Shown here in pieces: positions 12,911-18,734 of a stretch of 24,389 nucleotides of DNA. Below the pieces are notes generated by a model. It had not been told where the DNA came from, searched no databases, and saw nothing but the letters and a program-made list of their open reading frames with translations. How positions within the stretch are numbered: the stretch's first letter is position 1; each line of letters begins with the position of its first letter. Origin of the DNA: a virus; the IMG/VR virus record IMGVR_UViG_3300044712_000458, positions 1 to 24,389 of that record. The stretch is one strand, 5' to 3'. Position numbers and translations under genes: made by a program.

Positions 12911-12975
12911 TACTTTCCTTCTTTCATCTGTTTAATAGCGAATAATACGGAGGCGGTTAGTAGTAGCGTAGCCAT
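12910..12975 (-). CDS. 21-aa membrane peptide
   Basis: MATLLLTASVLFAIKQMKEGK, one short hydrophobic span. TAATG overlaps on both sides, as with its neighbours; its own 3' end supplies the GAAGGAAAG ribosome site of the next gene. Confidence 0.5.
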   Translation of the reverse strand: MATLLLTASVLFAIKQMKEGK

Positions 12976-13142
12976 TACATCTCCTCCCACTCATCTAAGT
13001 CAAACTCAACATCTTCAACATCATCAAGTTCAACATCTAGGTCAAACTCTTCATCATCATACTCAACCTCATAGCCGTGTTGAATAGTCTCAAACTTTTC
13101 ATCTGAAGAGGAATCTCTTTCCCATGACATTTTGTAACCCAT
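12975..13142 (-). CDS. 55-aa extremely acidic protein (possible DNA mimic)
   Basis: 24 of 55 residues are D or E, with only four K/R, and the middle reads EVEYDDEEFDLDVELDDVED. Such composition occurs in DNA-mimic anti-restriction and anti-nucleoid proteins (Ocr is the classic case), but the length is short and no family is recognised. TAATG overlap with the upstream gene. Confidence 0.7.
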   Translation of the reverse strand: MGYKMSWERDSSSDEKFETIQHGYEVEYDDEEFDLDVELDDVEDVEFDLDEWEEM

Positions 13143-13309
13143 TAGTTATTACCTACTTTCTTTTGAGCCTCACGGACTCTTTGCAACCATGGTGAAGAGG
13201 CTACTCTAGCCTCATGGATAAGGCGGTTACGCTCTTGCTGAGCAATAGCGAAAGCCTTGAAGTATTCATGTGTATTGCGGTCTCTATCCGCCTGTGTTAG
13301 TTGAGTCAT
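13142..13309 (-). CDS. hypothetical 55-aa helical protein
   Basis: MTQLTQADRDRNTHEYFKAF followed by a basic helix (ERNRLIHEARVA). Start at 13309 is chosen because AAAGGAG lies 5 bases upstream; an ATG at 13324 precedes that site. Confidence 0.7.
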   Translation of the reverse strand: MTQLTQADRDRNTHEYFKAFAIAQQERNRLIHEARVASSPWLQRVREAQKKVGNN

Positions 13310-13336
13310 TTTGACTCCTTTCATTTTGTTAGTAAT

Positions 13337-13365
13337 AAGGTATCAGATTATATTTAGTTTTTCAA
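13337..13365 (-). promoter_or_regulatory. probable promoter for gene 13142-13309
   Basis: TTGAAA (13360-13365), 17 bases, TACCTT (13337-13342). Weaker match than the others. Confidence 0.5.
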
Positions 13366-13375
13366 GTCTATTCGG

Positions 13376-13391
13376 TGTGGTGTTGCTCACA
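13376..13391 (-). promoter_or_regulatory. CRP-like site
   Basis: TGTGG-TGTTGC-TCACA, immediately after gene 13392-13568 and about 53 bases before the inferred start of the next unit. Confidence 0.6.
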
Positions 13392-13568
13392 CTAGAACGC
13401 TTGGCTAGTGATTACTAGTCTGCGCTCTTCACGCTTAGCGATATTACGCTTAAGTATTGGGAAAGGTAACTTATAGAGAGAAACATGTGTTTCTGTTTCG
13501 CTAGTTACAACACCTTCAAGGAACTTGCCGTTCTTGAGTGTTATCTCTGTCCAAAGTTTGTTAGTCAT
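13392..13568 (-). CDS. hypothetical 58-aa protein
   Basis: WTEITLKNGKFLEGVVTSE has an LxNGxxxxG pattern faintly like an Sm-type strand pair, then a basic tail (KRNIAKREERRLV). First gene transcribed in the leftward block, under box promoter copy 13. Confidence 0.7.
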   Translation of the reverse strand: MTNKLWTEITLKNGKFLEGVVTSETETHVSLYKLPFPILKRNIAKREERRLVITSQAF

Positions 13569-13601
13569 TTTATGACTCCTTTCGTTTTTCTTTATATATA
13601 A

Positions 13602-13626
13602 AGACTAACACGGGGGTCTGACAAAT
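13602..13626 (-). promoter_or_regulatory. box-N10--10 promoter, copy 13
   Basis: ATTTGTCAG (13618-13626), 10 bases, TAGTCT (13602-13607), leader with AACGAAAGGAG before gene 13392-13568. Confidence 0.75.
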
Positions 13627-13671
13627 TTCAACTCGCAAATCGGACATTAGGGACATATTGAAAAAATACTT

Positions 13672-13687
13672 TGTGAGATAGACCACA
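13672..13687 (-). promoter_or_regulatory. CRP-like site (imperfect)
   Basis: TGTGA-GATAGA-CCACA, about 85 bases before the inferred start of copy 13. Confidence 0.5.
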
Positions 13688-13745
13688 TTTAGGGATATAT
13701 GGGCACACTAATGGGGTAAATCGGACATTTTTAAATCGTGTATCA

Positions 13746-13873
13746 TACAAATTAAAATTATATTAACATTTTTAGAAATATGAAATAGTAGTTGACTAGA
13801 ATATGATCAGAATGAAAAATAAAATTTTATTAACATTTTGTAGATATTGATATTGTAGTCGACTAAGATTATA
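13746..13873. repeat. imperfect tandem repeat, about 64 bases, two copies
   Basis: Two successive copies share TTATATTAACATTTT / TTTTATTAACATTTT, a TAGAAATAT / TAGATATTG stretch and TAGTTGACTAGAAT / TAGTCGACTAAGAT. They fill the gap between the leftward block and the 2OG oxygenase; no gene is seen here. Confidence 0.65.
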
Positions 13874-14708
13874 TGTAGTATTCTTTAATGTCGGCTGGAA
13901 CAAGATCTTTGCTCTCTTGTAGAGCTTCATACATAAGTCCATGACGCATCTTCATATCTTCTTTGGAAGCAATCTCGTCATCGCTAAATCCTTCATATGG
14001 ACTTGCAGACCAATGTTTGATATCTGCCTTATTAACTTGCCAATGACCTTTGATCAAATACTTAAATCCACTAGTGATCGTATGCACTGTATGAATATAT
14101 GGATACAAAGGCGGGAAGATGATAATTGAGAAGGCTTCAGGTTTTAGCCAGAAGTCAATCAATGGCTTATTTACTGGATCTTCAGGACTACGATTAGATC
14201 TTGGACCATTTTGAACAATACCATTGATTACATGAAACTTATAGTCTTTGCGTGGAATTGAGAATGCAATTTCTCCTCCAGTATAGTCGTCATTGAGGTA
14301 AAAGAGCATAGTAAAGGATTCTACTCCGATTGGAGCACTATCAATATGAGTAGCGTATGCTGTACCTGGCATATGCTTATCTACTGAGTTAAATGGATGC
14401 ACTGGATTATTTCCTGTAATTCCAAAGTGTTCCACATAGTGAGCATGAGCTCTCTTGTATGCTGCATCAATTATTTTTCTAATTTCAGGATCGGCAGGTG
14501 GAATGATATTCTTTCTATACATAACCATAATGGACTGGAATCCATTATCATCTCCATCTACTCTATTTGGATCATATTCATGACCATCATCGAAAATTCT
14601 TTCCCAATCATCAACATTAGCTAAGATGTTATTTACTGTCTCTTTCTCTTGATCTGTCAAAAGGTCGGTGTAGTAAAACATCTTATCGTGTAATTGAGTT
14701 GCTTTCAT
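13869..14708 (-). CDS. 2OG-Fe(II) oxygenase (prolyl-4-hydroxylase-like)
   Basis: A 279-residue protein with the double-stranded beta-helix signature: H121-x-D123 (THIDSAP), FYLNDDYTGGEIAF after it, and the distal H206 in YPYIHTVHTITSGFKY with K216 where 2-oxoglutarate is held. This predicts hydroxylation of a protein or small molecule using Fe(II), O2 and 2-oxoglutarate; the substrate is unknown. The start at 14708 (MKATQLHD) is preferred over an ATG five codons earlier because that ATG overlaps a TATAAT lying six bases before 14708, implying a leaderless mRNA. Confidence 0.85.
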   Translation of the reverse strand: MKATQLHDKMFYYTDLLTDQEKETVNNILANVDDWERIFDDGHEYDPNRVDGDDNGFQSIMVMYRKNIIPPADPEIRKIIDAAYKRAHAHYVEHFGITGNNPVHPFNSVDKHMPGTAYATHIDSAPIGVESFTMLFYLNDDYTGGEIAFSIPRKDYKFHVINGIVQNGPRSNRSPEDPVNKPLIDFWLKPEAFSIIIFPPLYPYIHTVHTITSGFKYLIKGHWQVNKADIKHWSASPYEGFSDDEIASKEDMKMRHGLMYEALQESKDLVPADIKEYYI

Positions 14709-14767
14709 ATCTCTATTATACATTAAGTATTTTAAGTTGACTAGGATTATGTTATGATAGGTTCGCT

Positions 14768-14875
14768 ATGAGAATCGTTATATGTGATAAATGTGGGCGG
14801 GAGATCCAAGTAAAATCTTCTTTTGCCTATATGACACTTACCAATCACTTAAAATCATGTCCTAATAAGGCGTAG
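14768..14875 (+). CDS. 35-aa single zinc-finger protein
   Basis: MRIVICDKCGREIQVKSS, AYMTLTNHLKSCPNKA: CxxC plus H-x4-C, a complete C2HC zinc-finger pattern. It is divergent from the 2OG oxygenase. A TTGACTA motif lies about 30 bases upstream. Likely nucleic-acid or protein binding; role unknown. Confidence 0.6.
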   Translation: MRIVICDKCGREIQVKSSFAYMTLTNHLKSCPNKA

Positions 14876-14955
14876 GAAGCCTTTAGAGACGTTTTAAGTC
14901 CCTCTTGGACATAGAGACCTCAAATCAGGGGGTAAAGTCCTTAGAATCGATCCTA

Positions 14956-14985
14956 TTGACCTTTCAAATTATCTAATGTTATACT
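14956..14985 (+). promoter_or_regulatory. promoter of candidate small RNA
   Basis: TTGACC (14956-14961), 18 bases, TATACT (14980-14985) with TG one base ahead (extended -10). No gene follows directly. Confidence 0.75.
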
Positions 14986-14991
14986 TATCTC

Positions 14992-15080
14992 GGTTTGTGG
15001 GGGCTTACACTGAAACTCATGATGACGGAAAGATATTTCCAGAGTTAAGTTAGCTTCTCTATCCCGCCTTTTTTATTTTT
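14992..15080 (+). ncRNA. candidate structured small RNA A
   Basis: Starting just past the promoter, the transcript can fold as nested helices: GTGGG with CCCGC near the ends, AACTC with GAGTT (15014-15018/15042-15046) and GGAAA-GATA-TTTCC (15027-15040). A TTTTTTATTTTTTT run follows the last arm (15069 on), as in an intrinsic terminator. Only a nine-codon ORF is inside. Not matched to any RNA family I know. Confidence 0.55.
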
Positions 15081-15188
15081 TTAAAATTGGGGGGTAGGGG
15101 GGCTTTCCTAAAATCTAAAATTCTGGAAATGGGTACACAGAAAAAATATTAAATATATTAATATATATTATATATACATAGAAAGTAG

Positions 15189-15278
15189 TTGACTAAAATT
15201 AAGACAATACTCTGGGTAGGAATTATAGCAATCCTAGTTAATATATGTGGCATATTAATGCAGATATTTATATTCTAG
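15189..15278 (+). CDS. possible 29-aa membrane peptide (TTG start)
   Basis: From TTG at 15189: TKIKTILWVGIIAILVNICG then ILMQIFIF, one hydrophobic span, ending at a TAG that abuts tRNA-Ile. The TTG is also the start of a TTGACTA motif, so the frame may be fortuitous. No clear ribosome site. Confidence 0.3.
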   Translation: MTKIKTILWVGIIAILVNICGILMQIFIF

Positions 15279-15352
15279 GGCCTATAGCTTAATTAGGTAA
15301 AAGCAGTTGTCTTATATACAACCGACTATCGGTTCAAATCCGATTAGGCCTA
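15278..15352 (+). tRNA. tRNA-Ile (anticodon UAU)
   Basis: Complete cloverleaf: anticodon stem GTTGT/ACAAC with loop CTTATAT, T-arm ATCGG/CCGAT, acceptor GGGCCTA/TAGGCCT. Reads AUA. It stands 2 kb ahead of the main tRNA array. Confidence 0.9.
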
Positions 15353-15427
15353 CAAATAAATGTTCTTCTCTCCCAACGGCGCACTGAATTTCGCACTTAA
15401 TATGATCAATATAATATAATAAGGGTA

Positions 15428-15709
15428 ATGAAGACTGAGAAGGTCTCTGTAGCTAAACAAAAGGCTGCCCTCGCAAATTATATACGAGATTATAAGGAAC
15501 GCCATCCTTGCGCCGATTGTAAGATACAGTACCCCTATTATGTTATGGACTTTGATCATGTCCGTGGGGTAAAGCATAAGAATGTTATGGAACTGATTCC
15601 AACACTATCTAAAAAGAAGATCGATGAAGAGATTAAGAAATGTGAAGTGGTATGTTCTAACTGCCACCGTGTTCGTACTCACATGAGAAAGACTGCAAAA
15701 CGTAAATGA
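15428..15709 (+). CDS. HNH endonuclease
   Basis: 93 residues with C28/C31 and C76/C79 zinc pairs, the DFDHVRG block (41-47, catalytic H44) and CEVVCSNCHRVRTH (72-85). These are the standard marks of small phage HNH nucleases, which may act as homing enzymes or in DNA processing. Stop overlaps the next start (ATGA). Confidence 0.9.
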   Translation: MKTEKVSVAKQKAALANYIRDYKERHPCADCKIQYPYYVMDFDHVRGVKHKNVMELIPTLSKKKIDEEIKKCEVVCSNCHRVRTHMRKTAKRK

Positions 15710-16485
15710 AGTTCTACTGGTTTGAGAGAATAGGCAAAGTTACTTCAGAGACAATAAGAAGAAGATCTTACGAGCTAGAGAGCTATGGATTCTCTGGAAT
15801 GCTGCTCCCATTTGGACCGTTGTGGGGAGATAATTTTGTCAGAGTAGCTAGAGCAATTGATCCTTCAATAAGATTTAAATATATGATTGCTATAAGGCCA
15901 CATACTATATCTGGACAGTACCTTGCTATGTTGTGTAGCAGCATAGATGAGATATCTAGAAATCGTATAATGATTAATTTTGTAGCTGGCGCAGTACAAG
16001 ATCACGAGAAAAACTTTGGCGGGATCCTCGGTGATGTCAATGATCACTCGCATAGATTTGATAGAAAAGACTACCTATGTGAATACGTTGATATGTTTAC
16101 AGAACTTATGAAAGATAAGCATTATAAACCAGACATACTTATCTCTGGACAATCTTCAGAAGTAATATCATGTGTTGATAGAAATAATATAACATCAATC
16201 ATTGGCTATTTGTACTACAAAGATGATAAGACGCTTTTGTCTGATGGTAGAAAAACTATGGTTGCTATAGTTCCAGTAATTAGAGATACACATGAAGAGC
16301 TTGAAGAATTTAAAAACAATGCTAAGTCACATTCAGCAGACGTAGCGCTACTAACTTCATCAGAGTTCTATGCTTTGATAGATGAGTTTAAAAGTAATGG
16401 TATAGAGAATTTATTGGTGCATAGGCATGCTGATGATGATCAGCACCATAAGATATACAGTATAATTAAAAATATTATTCGTTAA
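15706..16485 (+). CDS. LLM-class flavin-dependent monooxygenase, SsuD-like
   Basis: 259 residues resembling the N-terminal two thirds of alkanesulfonate monooxygenase SsuD: YGFSGMLLPFG (27-37), IRFKYMIAIRPHTISGQYLA (55-74), SSIDEISRNRIMINFVAG (78-95) and the HSHRFDRKDYLCEY segment (114-127) that parallels HDERYEASDEF of SsuD. Such enzymes use FMNH2 and O2 to release sulfite from sulfonates. The chain is about 100 residues shorter than SsuD, so activity is uncertain. Coupled to the HNH gene; its 3' end overlaps the convergent methyltransferase gene by 11 bases. Confidence 0.75.
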   Translation: MKFYWFERIGKVTSETIRRRSYELESYGFSGMLLPFGPLWGDNFVRVARAIDPSIRFKYMIAIRPHTISGQYLAMLCSSIDEISRNRIMINFVAGAVQDHEKNFGGILGDVNDHSHRFDRKDYLCEYVDMFTELMKDKHYKPDILISGQSSEVISCVDRNNITSIIGYLYYKDDKTLLSDGRKTMVAIVPVIRDTHEELEEFKNNAKSHSADVALLTSSEFYALIDEFKSNGIENLLVHRHADDDQHHKIYSIIKNIIR

Positions 16486-17119
16486 TTATTACTGCTTTAC
16501 CAGTAGCCATAATTGTCATTGGATGTCCCTGAAAGAAATCTAGGGTTGCTTTTTCTGCACCAGTTGAAACTGAATCGTGGAAATCAACTATTACAACTCC
16601 ACCAGGAACTACTTTTTCCCACAAAGCTTCCAGTGTTGTTTTTGTAGGATTATAGTTATTTAGATCCACATGTAGTAAAGATATCTCACCAAGCTGATCA
16701 AATTCAAATGGTACTTCTCCAATATGAAGTGTAACATTATCAAATCCTGCTAAAGCTGTATTTACTGCATTTGCACTTCCAGCAAAAGTATTTTCTCTAT
16801 AGTAGTCGTTATCATGCTCTGTAAAATCAGTAGCACCCTCAAAAGAATCAAATAGGTGTAGATGTGTCTTACAATGCTTGGCCATGAAAAAAGCAGAGTT
16901 TCCATTAGATACTCCACATTCAACAAAGTCACCATTTAAATCAGTTACACTCTTAGCATACTCCCATAGAATGTAATATCTCTCGTTCTTGAAATATCTA
17001 AGATCATTATCTTGATCATCAATGTTTAAGATGTTTTCTGTTAATTCTGTATAGTCACGAACAAAGTTTCCTGGGATCTTTAAGTCTGTTTCCCAGCTGC
17101 CAGTTGGATAATTTATCAT
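16475..17119 (-). CDS. TylF/MycF-type O-methyltransferase
   Basis: 214 residues with the Rossmann SAM-binding pattern of the macrocin O-methyltransferase family: VECGVSNGNSA (66-76), LFDSFEG (89-95), HVDLNNYNPT (150-159), PGGVVIVDFHDS (172-183). Family members methylate sugar hydroxyls with a divalent metal. A second member lies at 20463-21104. ATGA overlap with the small upstream gene. Confidence 0.85.
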   Translation of the reverse strand: MINYPTGSWETDLKIPGNFVRDYTELTENILNIDDQDNDLRYFKNERYYILWEYAKSVTDLNGDFVECGVSNGNSAFFMAKHCKTHLHLFDSFEGATDFTEHDNDYYRENTFAGSANAVNTALAGFDNVTLHIGEVPFEFDQLGEISLLHVDLNNYNPTKTTLEALWEKVVPGGVVIVDFHDSVSTGAEKATLDFFQGHPMTIMATGKAVIINE

Positions 17120-17268
17120 GCTGTTGGCTCACACACCTCTTCATTATTTACAGACTCTACCGCCTCAATAATTTGAGCAGCATTTACATAGCTCTCTGAA
17201 ACAGTAAAGTCAGGAACTATTTGCCTTAATCTTTCGGCAACTACCTCAATTTTTTTATTTGTCTGCAT
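17116..17268 (-). CDS. hypothetical 50-aa protein
   Basis: MQTNKKIEVVAERLRQIVPD and AAQIIEAVESVNNEEV form a small helical protein. ATGA overlap with the methyltransferase. TATAAT with TG ahead ends six bases before the ATG, so a leaderless start is likely. Confidence 0.65.
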   Translation of the reverse strand: MQTNKKIEVVAERLRQIVPDFTVSESYVNAAQIIEAVESVNNEEVCEPTA

Positions 17269-17313
17269 ATATCGATTATATCATTTTATAATTATTTATG
17301 CTTAAATAAGTAG

Positions 17314-17342
17314 TTGACTAGATTTTAAAAATGGTATATAAT
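17314..17342 (+). promoter_or_regulatory. promoter of the tRNA array
   Basis: TTGACT (17314-17319), 17 bases, TATAAT (17337-17342): nearly consensus. The leader contains CTTACG-GGAAT-CGTAAG inside CCTCTT/AAGAGG arms, just before tRNA-Met. Confidence 0.9.
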
Positions 17343-17396
17343 TTATACATAACACCTCTTACGGGAATCGTAAGATCCGCACCAAAGAGGTTACTT

Positions 17397-17471
17397 AGCG
17401 GATTAGAGCAGTTCGGTTAGCTCGAAAGCCTCATAAGCTTTAGGTCCTGGGTTCGAATCCCAGATCCGCCA
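17397..17471 (+). tRNA. tRNA-Met (anticodon CAU)
   Basis: Anticodon stem AAAGC/GCTTT with loop CTCATAA. Acceptor AGCGGAT/ATCCGCC leaves an A-C mismatch at position 1-72, a trait of initiator tRNAs, yet the anticodon stem lacks the three G-C pairs of initiators. Could also be an Ile2 type if C34 is modified. Confidence 0.85.
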
Positions 17472-17682
17472 CAAACAAGACTACGACGGTAGGCTTGGAG
17501 CATGACAGAATATCCTAATGTGTCAAAAGCGGGGATAACGTAAGATCTGAGATAGCTCTCAATGTTAGCAACATAAAGATCTGTAGGCTTAAAAGGGGTA
17601 CTTGAGACAACTTTGACTTGGCCTTGTAGGTGAAATCCAATCCTACTGCTCACAATAAAACCCCGTAAGGGGTTTTATATTT
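17472..17682 (+). ncRNA. structured non-coding stretch between tRNAs
   Basis: No credible gene. Contains AGATCT-(GAGA-TAGC-TCTC)-(ATGTT-AGC-AACAT)-AGATCT (17544-17582), a three-way-junction-like fold, then GTAGG/CCTAC (17627-17646) and a perfect terminator hairpin. TAGGCTT occurs twice. Could be a separate RNA made from the tRNA-Met promoter. Confidence 0.45.
17657..17676 (+). terminator. terminator within the tRNA array
   Basis: AAAACCCC, GTAA loop, GGGGTTTT, then ATATTTT. It sits seven bases before tRNA-Asn, so part of the transcription would stop here or the hairpin acts in processing. Confidence 0.8.
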
Positions 17683-17755
17683 TGGTCCATAGCTCAGTTG
17701 GTAGAGCGCCGAACTGTTAATTCGGATGTCGCAGGATCGAGACCTGCTGGACCAG
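17683..17755 (+). tRNA. tRNA-Asn (anticodon GUU)
   Basis: CCGAA/TTCGG anticodon stem, loop CTGTTAA, acceptor TGGTCCA/TGGACCA, T-arm GCAGG/CCTGC. T-loop starts with A instead of T. Confidence 0.9.
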
Positions 17756-17759
17756 CGAT

Positions 17760-17830
17760 GCGGATGTTGCATATTGGTAGTGCCTCTGCCTTCCAAGCAG
17801 AAGGGGTGAGTTCGATTCTCATCATCCGCT
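17760..17830 (+). tRNA. tRNA-Gly (anticodon UCC)
   Basis: TCTGC/GCAGA stem, loop CTTCCAA, acceptor GCGGATG/CATCCGC; CCA is encoded just after (17831-17833). Confidence 0.9.
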
Positions 17831-17834
17831 CCAA

Positions 17835-17908
17835 GATCTCATAGCTCAATTGGTTAGAGCGCTACCCTGTCACGGTAGAGGTTGCGAGTTCAAGTCTCGT
17901 TGGGGTCG
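17835..17908 (+). tRNA. tRNA-Asp (anticodon GUC)
   Basis: CTACC/GGTAG stem, loop CTGTCAC, acceptor GATCTCA/TGGGGTC with two G-U pairs, discriminator G, encoded CCA follows. Confidence 0.9.
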
Positions 17909-17912
17909 CCAA

Positions 17913-17985
17913 GTTCCTATAGCTCAGTTGGTAGAGCAGCAGACTTTTAATCTGCGGGTCGTTGGTTCAAGCCCAACTGGGAACA
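17913..17985 (+). tRNA. tRNA-Lys (anticodon UUU)
   Basis: GCAGA/TCTGC stem, loop CTTTTAA, T-arm GTTGG/CCAAC, acceptor GTTCCTA/TGGGAAC. Confidence 0.9.
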
Positions 17986-17989
17986 CTAA

Positions 17990-18071
17990 GCCCGTATGGT
18001 GGAATAGGCAGACACAGCAGACTTAAAATTTGCCATCGCAAGATGTATCGGTTCAAGTCCGATTACGGGTA
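17990..18071 (+). tRNA. tRNA-Leu (anticodon UAA)
   Basis: GCAGA/TTTGC stem, loop CTTAAAA, long variable arm (CATCGCAAGATG), acceptor GCCCGTA/TACGGGT. Confidence 0.9.
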
Positions 18072-18072
18072 C

Positions 18073-18155
18073 GGAAGATTGGCAGAGTGGTCGAATGCAG
18101 CGGTTTGCTAAATCGTAGTCCGAAAGGTCCACAGGTTCGAATCCTGTATCTTCCG
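18073..18155 (+). tRNA. tRNA-Ser (anticodon GCU)
   Basis: Loop TTGCTAA, long variable arm, acceptor GGAAGAT/ATCTTCC, discriminator G, encoded CCA follows. Confidence 0.9.
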
Positions 18156-18159
18156 CCAA

Positions 18160-18231
18160 GCCTCCATCGTCTATCGGTTAGGACTCCAGATTTTCAATCT
18201 GGCAAGACGGGTTCAACTCCCGTTGGAGGTA
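18160..18231 (+). tRNA. tRNA-Glu (anticodon UUC)
   Basis: CCAGA/TCTGG stem, loop TTTTCAA, T-arm ACGGG/CCCGT, acceptor GCCTCCA/TGGAGGT. Confidence 0.9.
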
Positions 18232-18232
18232 C

Positions 18233-18261
18233 TTGCATAAAACAAAAAGAAAGTGTATACT
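18233..18261 (+). promoter_or_regulatory. promoter inside the tRNA array
   Basis: TTGCAT (18233-18238), 17 bases, TATACT (18256-18261), beginning two bases after tRNA-Glu. Confidence 0.75.
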
Positions 18262-18267
18262 ATATAT

Positions 18268-18418
18268 TATGAACGCAACACTTCGATCATATCAGACCAC
18301 ATCACAGCGTGGACATTTTGTCCTGCCGTCATCAGTGTGGTTTATTGGAAGTGTTGTCTGAAATAGTTTTATTATATAAAACCAAATCGGGCAAATTGAA
18401 AAATTTGACCCGATTTTT
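18268..18418 (+). ncRNA. candidate structured small RNA B
   Basis: Behind its own promoter, the transcript folds as CAACACTTC (18276-18284) with GAAGTGTTG (18348-18356), AGACCACA (18294-18301) with TGTGGTTT (18336-18343), and GGACA-TTT-TGTCC (18311-18323), then a strong terminator. The stacked helices fit an RNA better than the 30-codon frame (18269-18361, MNATLRSYQTTSQRG...) it also contains, though that frame starts seven bases after the -10 and could be a leaderless peptide. Confidence 0.65.
18384..18418 (+). terminator. terminator of small RNA B
   Basis: AAATCGGG and CAAATT arms pair with their complements around a GAAA loop (14 pairs, one bulged A), followed by TTTTTG. Confidence 0.9.
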
Positions 18419-18424
18419 GTTTAT

Positions 18425-18496
18425 ACCCACATAGCTCAGCGGAAGAGCATCTCGCTACGAACGAGAAGGTCATAGGTTCAAATCCTATTTTGGGTG
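18425..18496 (+). tRNA. tRNA-Arg (anticodon ACG)
   Basis: TCTCG/CGAGA stem, loop CTACGAA, T-arm ATAGG/CCTAT, acceptor ACCCACA/TTTGGGT with one mismatch. Confidence 0.88.
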
Positions 18497-18497
18497 C

Positions 18498-18571
18498 AGA
18501 GGTATAGCTCAGTTGGTAAGAGCGTCTGTCTGATACACAGAAGGCCAATGGTTCAAGTCCATTTATCTCTA
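18498..18571 (+). tRNA. tRNA-Ile (anticodon GAU)
   Basis: TCTGT/ACAGA stem, loop CTGATAC, acceptor AGAGGTA/TATCTCT. Confidence 0.9.
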
Positions 18572-18572
18572 C

Positions 18573-18644
18573 GGGATGTTAGCTTAAATGGTAAAGCGTA
18601 TGTCTGAAGAACATAAGTACTAAGTTCGATTCTTAGACTTCCCA
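18573..18644 (+). tRNA. tRNA-Phe (anticodon GAA)
   Basis: TATGT/ACATA stem, loop CTGAAGA, T-arm CTAAG/CTTAG, acceptor GGGATGT/ACTTCCC with one mismatch. Confidence 0.9.
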
Positions 18645-18660
18645 CTGATCGAAAGATCAG
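18645..18660 (+). other. GNRA hairpin between tRNAs
   Basis: CTGATC-GAAA-GATCAG fills exactly the gap between tRNA-Phe and tRNA-Thr. There is no T-run, so a processing or stability element is more likely than a terminator. Confidence 0.55.
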
Positions 18661-18733
18661 GCTTGACTAGCTCTAATGGTAGAGCGCCCGCCTTGTAAGC
18701 GGATGGTTGTCAGTTCGAATCTGACGTCAAGCT
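18661..18733 (+). tRNA. tRNA-Thr (anticodon UGU)
   Basis: Loop CTTGTAA, T-arm GTCAG/CTGAC, acceptor GCTTGAC/GTCAAGC. Confidence 0.9.
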
Positions 18734-18734
18734 C

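Noticed and set aside
17417-17653. 78-aa minus-strand frame with GTG start
   Set aside because: Its end (GGSGIRTQDLK) is the antisense of tRNA-Met, a well-known artefact, and it has no ribosome site.
17397-17682. tmRNA or other known large RNA
   Set aside because: The tRNA-Met is complete and no tag reading frame ending in AA-stop or resume codon is seen.
18269-18361. 30-codon peptide MNATLRSYQTTSQRG... as the main product
   Set aside because: The same bases form nested helices and a terminator follows; kept only as an alternative to the RNA.
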